Source: Euonymus europaeus (taxonomy: Eukaryota > Streptophyta > Magnoliopsida > Celastrales > Celastraceae). Taken from it: a stretch of DNA of 64,000 nucleotides. The position numbers and the translations under genes are program-made. The first letter of the stretch is position 1. Every line of letters begins with the position of its first letter. Of the stretch, positions 51,301 through 63,700 are shown piece by piece. The notes beneath the pieces were generated by a model. That model saw nothing but the letters and a program-made list of their open reading frames with translations. It was not told where the DNA came from and ran no database searches. The stretch lies in assembly GCA_963580455.1 (NCBI GenBank), contig OY756962.1:27789001-27853000 (forward strand), written 5' to 3'.

Positions 51301-51601
51301 GGTGATTTTTAGCTTGATTTCACACTACTTTTCGAGCTCTACAATCTTATGTTTTCGGATTTCGATTTCAGAACTCGTGGCTAGTAGGTCTCGTTTCACC
51401 TAGTTAGCCGTGAAATGTGGTTTCTTTACGTAAACGGTTTTATGAATATCCGTTGACTCCGAGTTCTGAATTCGGTGATTTTTAGCTTGATTTCACACTA
51501 CTTTTCGAGCTCTACAATCCTGGGTTTTCGGATTTCGATTTCAGAACTCGTGGCTAGTAGGTCTCGTTTCACCTATTTAGCCGCGAAATGTGGTTTCTTT
51601 A
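48142..51601 (+). repeat. Block built on a chimeric monomer: 4-mer (692 bp) and 10-mer (1,730 bp) periods
   Basis: The sequence of types is chimera, GTTG with GATTAAGG, TATCGG with CTCCAC, CTCCAAG. It starts at 48142 and 49872. Chimeras also start at 48834 and 50564, where the third monomer (49180, 50910) switches to a CGTATTTAG ending and a GATCCTGGGG monomer follows. Units from 48142 recur at 49872 with a 1,730-bp offset for eight monomers. Confidence 0.85.
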
Positions 51602-53158
51602 CGTAAACGGTTTTATGAATATCCATTGACTCCGAGTTCTGAATTCGGTGATTTTTAGCTTGATTTCACACTACTTTTCGAGCTCTACAATCCTAGATTT
51701 TCGGATTTCGATTTCAGAACTCGTGGCTAGTAGGTCTCGTTTCACCTAGTTAGCCGCGAAATGTGGTTTCTTTATGTAAACGGTTTTATGAATATCCGTT
51801 GACTCCGAGTTCTGAATTCGGTGATTTTTAGCTTTATTTCACACTAATTTTCGAGCTCTACGATCCTGGAGTTTCGGATTTTGATTTCAGAACTCGTGGC
51901 TAGTTGGTCTCGTTTCACCTAGTTAGCCGCGAAATGTGGTTTCTTTACGTAAACGGTTTTATGAATATCCGTTGACTCCGAGTTCTGAATTCGATAATTT
52001 TTAGCTTGATTTCACACTACTTTTCAAGCTCTACGATTAAGGAGTTTCGGATTTTGATTTCAGAACTCGTGGCTAGTTGGTCACGTTTCACCTAGTTAGC
52101 CGCGAAATGTTGTTTCTTTACGTAAACGGTTTTATGAATATCGGTTGACTCCGAGTTCTGAATTCGGTGATTTTTAGCTTGATTACACACTACTTTTCGA
52201 GCTCCACAATCCTGGGTTTTCGGATTTCGATTTCAGAACTCGTGGCTAGTAGATCTCGTTTCACCTATTTAGCCGTGAAATGGGGTTTCTTTACGTAAAC
52301 GGTTTTATGAATATCCGTTGACTCCAAGTTCTGAATTCGGTGATTTTTAGCTTGATTTCACACTATTTTTCGAGCTCTACGATCCTGGCATTTCTGATTT
52401 TGATTTCAGAACTCGTGGCTAGTTGGTCTCGTTTCAGCTAGTTGGTCTCGAAATGTGGTTTCTTTACGTAAACGGTTTTATGAATATCCGTTGACTCCGA
52501 GTTCTGAATTCGGTGATTTTTAGCTTGATTTCACACTACTTTTCAAGCTCTACGATTATGGAGTTTCGGATTTCGATTTTAGAACTCGTGGCTAGTAGGT
52601 CTCGTTTCACCTATTTAGCCGCGAAATGTGGTTTCTTTACGTAAACGGTTTTATGAATATCCGTTGACTCCGAGTTCTGAATTCGTTGATTTTTAGCTTG
52701 ATTTCACACTACTTTTCAAGCTCTACGATTAAGGAGTTTCGGATTTTGATTTCAGAACTCGTGGCTAGTTGGTCAGGTTTCACCTAGTTAGCCGCGAAAT
52801 GTCGTTTCTTTACGTAAACGGTTTTATGAATATCGGTTGACTCCGAGTTCTGAATTCGGTGATTTTTAGCTTGATTACACACTACTTTTCGAGCTCCACA
52901 ATCCTGGGTTTTCGGATTTCGATTTCAGAACTCGTGGCTAGTAGATCTCGTTTCACCTATTTAGCCGTGAAATGGGGTTTCTTTACGTAAACGGTTTTAT
53001 GAATATCCGTTGACTCCAAGTTCTGAATTCGGTGATTTTTAGCTTGATTTCACACTATTTTTCGAGCTCTACGATCCTGGCATTTCTGATTTTGATTTCA
53101 GAACTCGTGGCTAGTTGGTCTCGTTTCACCTAGTTAGCCGCGAAATGTGGTTTCTTTA
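51602..53158 (+). repeat. Mosaic segment leading into the 14-mer
   Basis: Nine monomers from 51602 to 52986. Order: TATCCATTGAC; TTTATGTAAAC with AGCTTTATTTC; GATAATTTTT with GATTAAGG; CTCCAC; CTCCAAG; chimera (52467); GATTAAGG with GGTCAGGTTTC; CTCCAC; CTCCAAG. The last (52986) ends CACCTAGTTAGCCGCG instead of CAGCTAGTTGGTCTCG, so it is itself a fusion of the CTCCAAG type with the following type. Confidence 0.8.
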
Positions 53159-56100
53159 CGTAAACGGTTTTATGAATATTGGTTGACTCCGAGTTCTGAA
53201 TTCGGAGATTTTTAGCTTGATTTCACACTAATTTTCGAGCTCTACAATCCTGGGTTTTCGGATTTCGATTTTAGAACTCGTGGCTAGTAGGTCTCGTTTC
53301 ACCTATTTAGCCGCGAAATGTGGTTTCTTTACGTAAACGGTTTTATGAATATCCGTTGACTCCGAGTTCTGAATTCGTTGATTTTTAGCTTGATTTCACA
53401 CTACTTTTCGAGCTCTACGATCCTGGCGTTTCTGATTTTGATTTCAGAACTCGTGGCTAGTTGGTCTCGTTTCACCTAGTTAGTCGCGAAATGTGGTTTC
53501 TTTACGTAAACGGTTTTATGAATATCTGTTGACTCCGAGTTCTGAATTCGGTGATTTTTAGCTTGATTTCACACTACTTTTCGAGCTCTACAATCTTAGG
53601 TTTTCGGATTTCGATTTCAGAACTCGTGGCTAGTAGGTCTCGTTTCACCTAGTTAGCCGCGAAATGTGGTTTCTTTACGTAAACGGTTTTATGAATATCC
53701 GTTGACTCCGAGTTCTGAATTCGGTGATTTTTAGCTTGATTTCACACTACTTTTCGAGCTCTACAATCCTGGATTTTCGGATTTCGATTTCAGAACTCGT
53801 GGCTAGTAGGTCTCGTTTCACCTAGTTAGCCGCGAAATGTGGTTTCTTTACGTAAACGGTTTTATGAATATCCGTTGACTCCGAGTTCTGAATTCGGTGA
53901 TTTTTATCTTGATTTCACACTACTTTTCGAGCTCTACAATCCTGGGTTTTCGGATTTCGATTTCAGAACTCGTGGCTAGTAGGTCTCGTTTCACGTATTT
54001 AGCCGCGAAATGTGGTTTCTTTACGTAAACGGTTTTATGAATATCCGTTGACTCCGAGTTCTGAATTCGGTGATTTTTAGCTTGATTTCACAATACTTTT
54101 CGAGCTCTACGATCCTGGGGTTTCTGATTTTGATTTCAGAACTCGTGGCTAGTTGGTCTCGTTTCACCTAGTTAGCCGCGAAATGTGGTTTCTTTACGTA
54201 AACGGTTTTATGAATATCCGTTGACTCCGAGTTCTGAATTCGGTGATTTTTAGCTTGATTTCACACTACTTTTCGAGCTCTACAATCTTATGTTTTCGGA
54301 TTTCGATTTCAGAACTCGTGGCTAGTAGGTCTCGTTTCACCTAGTTAGCCGTGAAATGTGGTTTCTTTACGTAAACGGTTTTATGAATATCCGTTGACTC
54401 CGAGTTCTGAATTCGGTGATTTTTAGCTTGATTTCACACTACTTTTCGAGCTCTACAATCCTGGGTTTTCGGATTTCGATTTCAGAACTCGTGGCTAGTA
54501 GGTCTCGTTTCACCTATTTAGCCGCGAAATGTGGTTTCTTTACGTAAACGGTTTTATGAATATCCATTGACTCCGAGTTCTGAATTCGGTGATTTTTAGC
54601 TTGATTTCACACTACTTTTCGAGCTCTACAATCCTGGATTTTCGGATTTCGATTTCAGAACTCGTGGCTAGTAGGTCTCGTTTCACCTAGTTAGCCGCGA
54701 AATGTGGTTTCTTTACGTAAACGGTTTTATGAATATCCGTTGACTCCGAGTTCTGAATTCGGTGATTTTTAGCTTTATTTCACACTAATTTTCGAGCTCT
54801 ACGATCCTGGAGTTTCGGATTTTGATTTCAGAACTCGTGGCTAGTTGGTCTCGTTTCACCTAGTTAGCCGCGAAATGTGGTTTCTTTACGTAAACGGTTT
54901 TATGAATATCCGTTGACTCCGAGTTCTGAATTCGATAATTTTTAGCTTGATTTCACACTACTTTTCAAGATCTACGATTAAGGAGTTTCGGATTTTGATT
55001 TCAGAACTCGTGGCTAGTTGGTCACGTTTCACCTAGTTAGCCGCGAAATGTTGTTTCTTTACGTAAACGGTTTTATGAATATCGGTTGACTCCGAGTTCT
55101 GAATTCGGTGATTTTTAGCTTGATTACACACTACTTTTCGAGCTCCACAATCCTGGGTTTTCGGATTTCGATTTCAGAACTCGTGGCTAGTAGATCTCGT
55201 TTCACCTATTTAGCCGTGAAATGGGGTTTCTTTACGTAAACGGTTTTATGAATATCCGTTGACTCCAAGTTCTGAATTCGGTGATTTTTAGCTTGATTTC
55301 ACACTATTTTTCGAGCTCTACGATCCTGGCATTTCTGATTTTGATTTCAGAACTCGTGGCTAGTTGGTCTCGTTCAACTAGTTGGTCTCGAAATGTGGTT
55401 TCTTTACGTAAACGGTTTTATGAATATCCGTTGACTCCGAGTTCTGAATTCGGTGATTTTTAGCTTGATTTCACACTACTTTTCAAGCTCTACGATTATG
55501 GAGTTTCGGATTTTGATTTCAGAACTCGTGGCTAGTTGGTCTCGTTTCACCTAGTTAGCCGCGAAATGTGGTTTCTTTACGTAAACGGTTTTATGAATAT
55601 TGATTGACTCCGAGTTCTGAATTCGGAGATTTTTAGCTTGATTTCACACTAATTTTCGAGCTCTACAATCCTGGGTTTTCGGATTTCGATTTTAGAACTC
55701 GTGGCTAGTAGGTCTCGTTTCACCTATTTAGCCGCGAAATGTGGTTTCTTTACGTAAACGGTTTTATGAATATCCGTTGACTCCGAGTTCTGAATTCGTT
55801 GATTTTTAGCTTGATTTCACACTACTTTTCGAGCTCTACGATCCTGGCGTTTCTGATTTTGATTTCAGAACTCGTGGCTAGTTGGTCTCGTTTCACCTAG
55901 TTAGTCGCGAAATGTGGTTTCTTTACGTAAACGGTTTTATGAATATCCGTTGACTCCGAGTTCTGAATTCGGTGATTTTTAGCTTGATTTCACACTACTT
56001 TTCGAGCTCTACAATCTTAGGTTTTCGGATTTCGATTTCAGAACTCGTGGCTAGTAGGTCTCGTTTCACCTAGTTAGCCGCGAAATGTGGTTTCTTTACG

Positions 56101-58001
56101 TAAACGGTTTTATGAATATCCGTTGACTCCGAGTTCTGAATTCGGTGATTTTTAGCTTGATTTCACACTACTTTTCGAGCTCTACAATCCTGGATTTTCG
56201 GATTTCGATTTCAGAACTCGTGGCTAGTAGGTCTCGTTTCACCTAGTTAGCCGCGAAATGTGGTTTCTTTACGTAAACGGTTTTATGAATATCCGTTGAC
56301 TCCGAGTTCTGAATTCGGTGATTTTTATCTTGATTTCACACTACTTTTCGAGCTCTACAATCCTGGGTTTTCGGATTTCGATTTCAGAACTCGTGGCTAG
56401 TAGGTCTCGTTTCACGTATTTAGCCGCGAAATGTGGTTTCTTTACGTAAACGGTTTTATGAATATCCGTTGACTCCGAGTTCTGAATTCGGTGATTTTTA
56501 GCTTGATTTCACACTACTTTTCGAGCTCTACGATCCTGGGGTTTCTGATTTTGATTTCAGAACTCGTGGCTAGTTGGTCTCGTTTCACCTAGTTAGCCGC
56601 GAAATGTGGTTTCTTTACGTAAACGGTTTTATGAATATCCGTTGACTCCGAGTTCTGAATTCGGTGATTTTTAGCTTGATTTCACACTAATTTTCGAGCT
56701 CTACAATCTTATGTTTTCGGATTTCGATTTCAGAACTCGTGGCTAGTAGGTCTCGTTTCACCTAGTTAGCCGTGAAATGTGGTTTCTTTACGTAAACGGT
56801 TTTATGAATATCCGTTGACTCCGAGTTCTGAATTCGGTGATTTTTAGCTTGATTTCACACTACTTTTCGAGCTCTACAATCCTGGGTTTTCGGATTTCGA
56901 TTTCAGAACTCGTGGCTAGTAGGTCTCGTTTCACCTATTTAGCCGCGAAATGTGGTTTCTTTACGTAAACGGTTTTATGAATATCCATTGACTCCGAGTT
57001 CTGAATTCGGTGATTTTTAGCTTGATTTCACACTACTTTTCGAGCTCTACAATCCTGGATTTTCGGATTTCGATTTCAGAACTCGTGGCTAGTAGGTCTC
57101 GTTTCACCTAGTTAGCCGCGAAATGTGGTTTCTTTACGTAAACGGTTTTATGAATATCCGTTGACTCCGAGTTCTGAATTCGGTGATTTTTAGCTTTATT
57201 TCACACTAATTTTCGAGCTCTACGATCCTGGAATTTCGGATTTTGATTTCAGAACTCGTGGCTAGTTGGTCTCGTTTCACCTAGTTAGCCGCGAAATGTG
57301 GTTTCTTTACGTAAACGGTTTTATGAATATCCGTTGACTCCGAGTTCTGAATTCGGTAATTTTTAGCTTGATTTCACACTACTTTTCAAGCTCTACGATT
57401 AAGGAGTTTCGGATTTTGATTTCAGAACTCGTGGCTAGTTGGTCACGTTTCACCTAGTTAGCCGCGAAATGTTGTTTCTTTACGTAAACGGTTTTATGAA
57501 TATCGGTTGACTCCGAGTTCTGAATTCGGTGATTTTTAGCTTGATTACACACTACTTTTCGAGCTCCACAATCCTGGGTTTTCGGATTTCGATTTCAGAA
57601 CTCGTGGCTAGTAGATCTCGTTTCACCTATTTAGCCGTGAAATGGGGTTTCTTTACGTAAACGGTTTTATGAATATCCGTTGACTCCAAGTTCTGAATTC
57701 GGTGATTTTTAGCTTGATTTCAAACTATTTTTCGAGCTCTACGATCCTGGCATTTCTGATTTTGATTTCAGAACTCGTGGCTAGTTGGTCTCGTTTCAGC
57801 TAGTTGGTCTCGAAATGTGGTTTCTTTACGTAAACGGTTTTATGAATATCCGTTGACTCCGAGTTCTGAATTCGGTGATTTTTAGCTTGATTTCACACTA
57901 CTTTTCAAGCTCTACGATTATGGAGTTTCGGATTTTGATTTCAGAACTCGTGGCTAGTTGGTCTCGTTTCACCTAGTTAGCCGCGAAATGTGGTTTCTTT
58001 A
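53159..58001 (+). repeat. 14-monomer HOR, two complete copies (2,422-bp period)
   Basis: Copies are 53159-55579 (2,421 bp, with one 172-bp monomer) and 55580-58001. Ordered types: TATTGGTTGAC or TATTGATTGAC with GGAGATTTTT; GTTG with GTCGCG; AATCTTAGG; AATCCTGGATT; TTTTTATCTTG with CGTATTTAG; GATCCTGGGG; AATCTTATG with GCCGTG; AATCCTGGG; TATCCATTGAC; AGCTTTATTTC; GGTAAT or GATAAT with GATTAAGG; TATCGG with CTCCAC; CTCCAAG; TTTTCAAGC with GATTATGG. This is the clearest HOR of the right half. Confidence 0.9.
55235..55406 (+). repeat. 172-bp monomer with a 1-bp deletion that opens a spurious reading frame
   Basis: It reads TCTCGTTCAACTAGTTGG where sister monomers read TCTCGTTTCAGCTAGTTGG. The 1-bp loss lets a GTG-initiated frame bypass the TAG that stops sister copies, producing a 60-codon frame at 55281-55463 that crosses into the next monomer and ends at TAG. 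Sister monomers have no equivalent frame. There is no sign of selection and no plausible start context, so I treat it as non-coding. Confidence 0.93.
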
Positions 58002-60769
58002 CGTAAACGGTTTTATGAATATTGGTTGACTCCGAGTTCTGAATTCGGAGATTTTTAGCTTGATTTCACACTAATTTTCGAGCTCTACAATCCTGGGTTT
58101 TCGGATTTCGATTTTAGAACTCGTGGCTAGTAGGTCTCGTTTCACCTATTTAGCCGCGAAATGTGGTTTCTTTACGTAAACGGTTTTATGAATATCCGTT
58201 GACTCCGAGTTCTGAATTCGTTGATTTTTAGCTTGATTTCACACTACTTTTCGAGCTCTACGATCCTGGCGTTTCTGATTTTGATTTCAGAACTCGTGGC
58301 TAGTTGGTCTCGTTTCACCTAGTTAGTCGCGAAATGTGGTTTCTTTACGTAAACGGTTTTATGAATATCCGTTGACTCCGAGTTCTGAATTCGGTGATTT
58401 TTAGCTTGATTTCACACTACTTTTCGAGCTCTACAATCTTAGGTTTTCGGATTTCGATTTCAGAACTCGTGGCTAGTAGGTCTCGTTTCACCTAGTTTGC
58501 CGCGAAATGTGGTTTCTTTACGTAAACGGTTTTATGAATATCCGTTGACTCCGAGTTCTGAATTCGGTGATTTTTAGCTTGATTTCACACTACTTTTCGA
58601 GCTCTACAATCCTGGATTTTCGGATTTCGATTTCAGAACTCGTGGCTAGTAGGTCTCGTTTCACCTAGTTAGCCGCGAAATGTGGTTTCTTTACGTAAAC
58701 GGTTTTATGAATATCCGTTGACTCCAAGTTCTGAATTTGGTGATTTTTAGCTTGATTTCACACTACTTTTCGAGCTCTACAATCCTGGGTTTTCAGATTT
58801 CGATTTCAGAACTCGTGGCTAGTAGGTCTCGTTTCACGTATTTAGCCGCGAAATGTGGTTTCTTTACGTAAACGGTTTTATGAATATCCGTTGACTCCGA
58901 GTTCTGAATTCGGTGATTTTTAGCTTGATTTCACACTACTTTTCGAGCTCTACGATCCTGGGGTTTCTGATTTTGATTTCAGAACTCGTGGCTAGTTAGT
59001 CTCGTTTCACCTAGTTAGCCGCGAAATGTGGTTTCTTTACGTAAACGGTTTTATGAATATCCGTTGACTCCGAGTTCTGAATTCGGTGATTTTTAGCTTG
59101 ATTTCACACTACTTTTCGAGCTCTACAATCCTGGATTTTCGGATTTCGATTTCAGAACTCGTGGCTAGTAGGTCTCGTTTCACCTAGTTAGCCGCGAAAT
59201 GTGGTTTCTTTACGTAAACGGTTTTATGAATATCCGTTGACTCCAAGTTCTGAATTCGGTGATTTTTAGCTTGATTTCACACTACTTTTCGAGCTCTACA
59301 ATCCTGGGTTTTCGGATTTCGATTTCAGAACTCGTGGCTAGTAGGTCTCGTTTCACGTATTTAGCCGCGAAATGTGGTTTCTTTACGTAAACGGTTTTAT
59401 GAATATCCGTTGACTCCGAGTTCTGAATTCGGTGATTTTTAGCTTGATTTCACACTACTTTTCGAGCTCTACGATCCTGGGGTTTCTGATTTTGATTTCA
59501 GAACTCGTGGCTAGTTAGTCTCGTTTCACCTAGTTAGCCGCGAAATGTGGTTTCTTTACGTAAACGGTTTTATGAATATCCGTTGACTCCGAGTTCTGAA
59601 TTCGGTGATTTTTAGCTTGATTTCACACTACTTTTCGAGCTCTACAATCTTATGTTTTCGGATTTCGATTTCAGAACTCGTGGCTAGTAGGTCTCGTTTC
59701 ACCTAGTTAGCCGTGAAATGTGGTTTCTTTACGTAAACGGTTTTATGAATATCCGTTGACTCCGAGTTCTGAATTCGGTGATTTTTAGCTTGATTTCACA
59801 CTACTTTTCGAGCTCTACAATCCTGGGTTTTCGGATTTCGATTTCAGAACTCGTGGCTAGTAGGTCTCGTTTCACCTATTTAGCCGCGAAATGTGGTTTC
59901 TTTACGTAAACGGTTTTATGAATATCCATTGACTCCGAGTTCTGAATTCGGTGATTTTTAGCTTGATTTCACACTACTTTTCGAGTTCTACAATCCTGGA
60001 TTTTCGGATTTCGATTTCAGAACTCGTGGCTAGTAGGTCTCGTTTCACCTAGTTAGCCGCGAAATGTGGTTTCTTTACGTAAACGGTTTTATGAATATCC
60101 GTTGACTCCGAGTTCTGAATTCGGTGATTTTTAGCTTTATTTCACACTAATTTTCGAGCTCTACGATCCTGGAGTTTCGGATTTTGATTTCAGAACTCGT
60201 GTCTAGTTGGTCTCGTTTCACCTAGTTAGCCGCGAAATGTGGTTTCTTTACGTAAACGGTTTTATGAATATCCGTTGACTCCGAGTTCTGAATTCGGTAA
60301 TTTTTAGCTTGATTTCACACTACTTTTCAAGCTCTACGATTAAGGAGTTTCGGATTTTGATTTCAGAACTCGTGGCTAGTTGGTCACGTTTCACCTAGTT
60401 AGCCGCGAAATGTTGTTTCTTTACGTAAACGGTTTTATGAATATCGGTTGACTCCGAGTTCTGAATTCGGTGATTTTTAGCTTGATTACACACTACTTTT
60501 CGAGCTCCACAATCCTGGGTTTTCGGATTTCGATTTCAGAACTCGTGGCTAGTAGATCTCGTTTCACCTATTTAGCCGTGAAATGGGGTTTCTTTACGTA
60601 AACGGTTTTATGAATATCCGTTGACTCCGAGTTCTGAATTCGGTGATTTTTAGCTTGATTTCACACTACTTTTCGAGCTCTACAATCCTGAATTTTCGGA
60701 TTTCGATTTCAGAACTCGTGGCTAGTAGGTCTCGTTTCACCTAGTTAGCCGCGAAATGTGGTTTCTTTA
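58002..60769 (+). repeat. 14-mer HOR copy expanded to 16 monomers
   Basis: Follows the 14-mer order, but the trimer 58521-59039 is duplicated as 59040-59558 (519 bp, two differences noticed: GAATTTGG against GAATTCGG, TTCAGATTT against TTCGGATTT). Both copies carry the rare GTTAGTCTCG. The last two expected types are replaced by one monomer with AATCCTGAATTTTCGG (60597). Net 14+3-1 = 16 monomers, matching the 2,768-bp length. Confidence 0.87.
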
Positions 60770-63700
60770 CGTAAACGGTTTTATGAATATTGGTTGACTC
60801 CGAGTTCTGAATTCGGAGATTTTTAGCTTGATTTCACACTAATTTTCGAGCTCTACAATCCTGGGTTTTCGGATTTCGATTTTAGAACTCGTGGCTAGTA
60901 GGTCTCGTTTCACCTATTTAGCCGCGAAATGTGGTTTCTTTACGTAAACGGTTTTATGAATATCCGTTGACTCCGAGTTCTGAATTCGTTGATTTTTAGC
61001 TTGATTTCACACTACTTTTCGAGCTCTACGATCCTGGCGTTTCTGATTTTGATTTCAGAACTCGTGGCTAGTTGGTCTCGTTTCACCTAGTTAGTCGCGA
61101 AATGTGGTTTCTTTACGTAAACGGTTTTATGAATATCCGTTGACTCCGAGTTCTGAATTCGGTGATTTTTAGCTTGATTTCACACTATTTTTCGAGCTCT
61201 ACGATCCTGGCATTTCTGATTTTGATTTCAGAACTCGTGGCTAGTTGGTCTCGTTTCAGCTAGTTGGTCTCGAAATGTGGTTTCTTTACGTAAACGGTTT
61301 TATGAATATCCGTTGACTCCGAGTTCTGAATTCGGTGATTTTTAGCTTGATTTCACACTACTTTTCAAGCTCTACGATTATGGAGTTTCGGATTTTGATT
61401 TCAGAACTCGTGGCTAGTTGGTCTCGTTTCACCTAGTTAGCCGCGAAATGTGGTTTCTTTACGTAAACGGTTTTATGAATATTGGTTGACTCCGAGTTCT
61501 GAATTCGGAGATTTTTAGCTTGATTTCACACTAATTTTCGAGCTCTACAATCCTGGGTTTTCGGATTTCGATTTTAGAACTCGTGGCTAGTAGGTCTCGT
61601 TTCACCTATTTAGCCGCGAAATGTGGTTTCTTTACGTAAACGGTTTTATGAATATCCGTTGACTCCGAGTTCTGAATTCGTTGATTTTTAGCTTGATTTC
61701 ACACTACTTTTCGAGCTCTACGATCCTGGCGTTTCTGATTTTGATTTCAGAACTCGTGGCTAGTTGGTCTCGTTTCACCTAGTTAGTCGCGAAATGTGGT
61801 TTCTTTACGTAAACGGTTTTATGAATATCCGTTGACTCCGAGTTCTGAATTCGGTGATTTTTAGCTTGATTTCACACTACTTTTCGAGCTCTACAATCTT
61901 AGGTTTTCGGATTTCGATTTCAGAACTCGTGGCTAGTAGGTCTCGTTTCACCTAGTTTGCCGCGAAATGTGGTTTCTTTACGTAAACGGTTTTATGAATA
62001 TCCGTTGACTCCGAGTTCTGAATTCGGTGATTTTTAGCTTGATTTCACACTACTTTTCGAGCTCTACAATCCTGGATTTTCGGATTTCGATTTCAGAACT
62101 CGTGGCTAGTAGGTCTCGTTTCACCTAGTTAGCCGCGAAATGTGGTTTCTTTACGTAAACGGTTTTATGAATATCCGTTGACTCCGAGTTCTGAATTCGG
62201 TGATTTTTAGCTTGATTTCACACTACTTTTCGAGCTCTACAATCCTGGGTTTTCGGATTTCGATTTCAGAACTCGTGGCTAGTAGGTCTCGTTTCACGTA
62301 TTTAGCCGCGAAATGTGGTTTCTTTACGTAAACGGTTTTATGAATATCCGTTGACTCCGAGTTCTGAATTCGGTGATTTTTAGCTTGATTTCACACTACT
62401 TTTCGAGCTCTACGATCCTGGGGTTTCTGATTTTGATTTCAGAACTCGTGGCTAGTTGGTCTCGTTTCACCTAGTTAGCCGCGAAATGTGGTTTCTTTAC
62501 GTAAACGGTTTTATGAATATCCGTTGACTCCGAGTTCTGAATTCGGTGATTTTTAGCTTGATTTCACACTACTTTTCGAGCTCTACAATCTTAGGTTTTC
62601 GGATTTCGATTTCAGAACTCGTGGCTAGTAGGTCTCGTTTCACCTAGTTAGCCGTGAAATGTGGTTTCTTTATGTAAACGGTTTTATGAATATCCGTTGA
62701 CTCCGAGTTCTGAATTCGGTGATTTTTAGCTTGATTTCACACTACTTTTCGAGCTCTACAATCCTGGGTTTTCGGATTTCGATTTCAGAACTCGTGGCTA
62801 GTAGGTCTCGTTTCACCTATTTAGCCGCGAAATGTGGTTTCTTTACGTAAACGGTTTTATGAATATCCATTGACTCCGAGTTCTGAATTCGGTGATTTTT
62901 AGCTTGATTTCACACTACTTTTCGAGCTCTACAATCCTGGATTTTCGGATTTCGATTTCAGAACTCGTGGCTAGTAGGTCTCGTTTCACCTATTTAGCCG
63001 TGAAATGGGGTTTCTTTACGTAAACGGTTTTATGAATATCCGTTGACTCCAAGTTCTGAATTCGGTGATTTTTAGCTTGATTTCACACTATTTTTCGAGC
63101 TCTACGATCCTGGCATTTCTGATTTTGATTTCAGAACTCGTGGCTAGTTGGTCTCGTTTCAGCTAGTTGGTCTCGAAATGTGGTTTCTTTACGTAAACGG
63201 TTTTATGAATATCCGTTGACTCAGAGTTCTGAATTCGGTGATTTTTAGCTTGATTTCACACTACTTTTCAAGCTCTACGATTATGGAGTTTCGGATTTTG
63301 ATTTCAGAACTCGTGGCTAGTTGGTCACGTTTCACCTAGTTAGCCGCGAAATGTTGTTTCTTTACGTAAACGGTTTTATGAATATCGGTTGACTCCGAGT
63401 TCTGAATTCGGTGATTTTTAGCTTGATTACACACTACTTTTCGAGCTCCACAATCCTGGGTTTTCGGATTTCGATTTCAGAACTCGTGGCTAGTAGATCT
63501 CGTTTCACCTATTTAGCCGTGAAATGGGGTTTCTTTACGTAAACGGTTTTATGAATATCCGTTGACTCCAAGTTCTGAATTCGGTGATTTTTAGCTTGAT
63601 TTCACACTATTTTTCGAGCTCTACGATCCTGGCATTTCTGATTTTGATTTCAGAACTCGTGGCTAGTTGGTCTCGTTTCAGCTAGTTGGTCTCGAAATGT

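Noticed and set aside
55281..55463. 60-codon open reading frame on the + strand starting at GTG
   Set aside because: It exists only because a 1-bp deletion in monomer 55235 skips the stop codon present in sister monomers. It spans a monomer junction and is absent from other copies.
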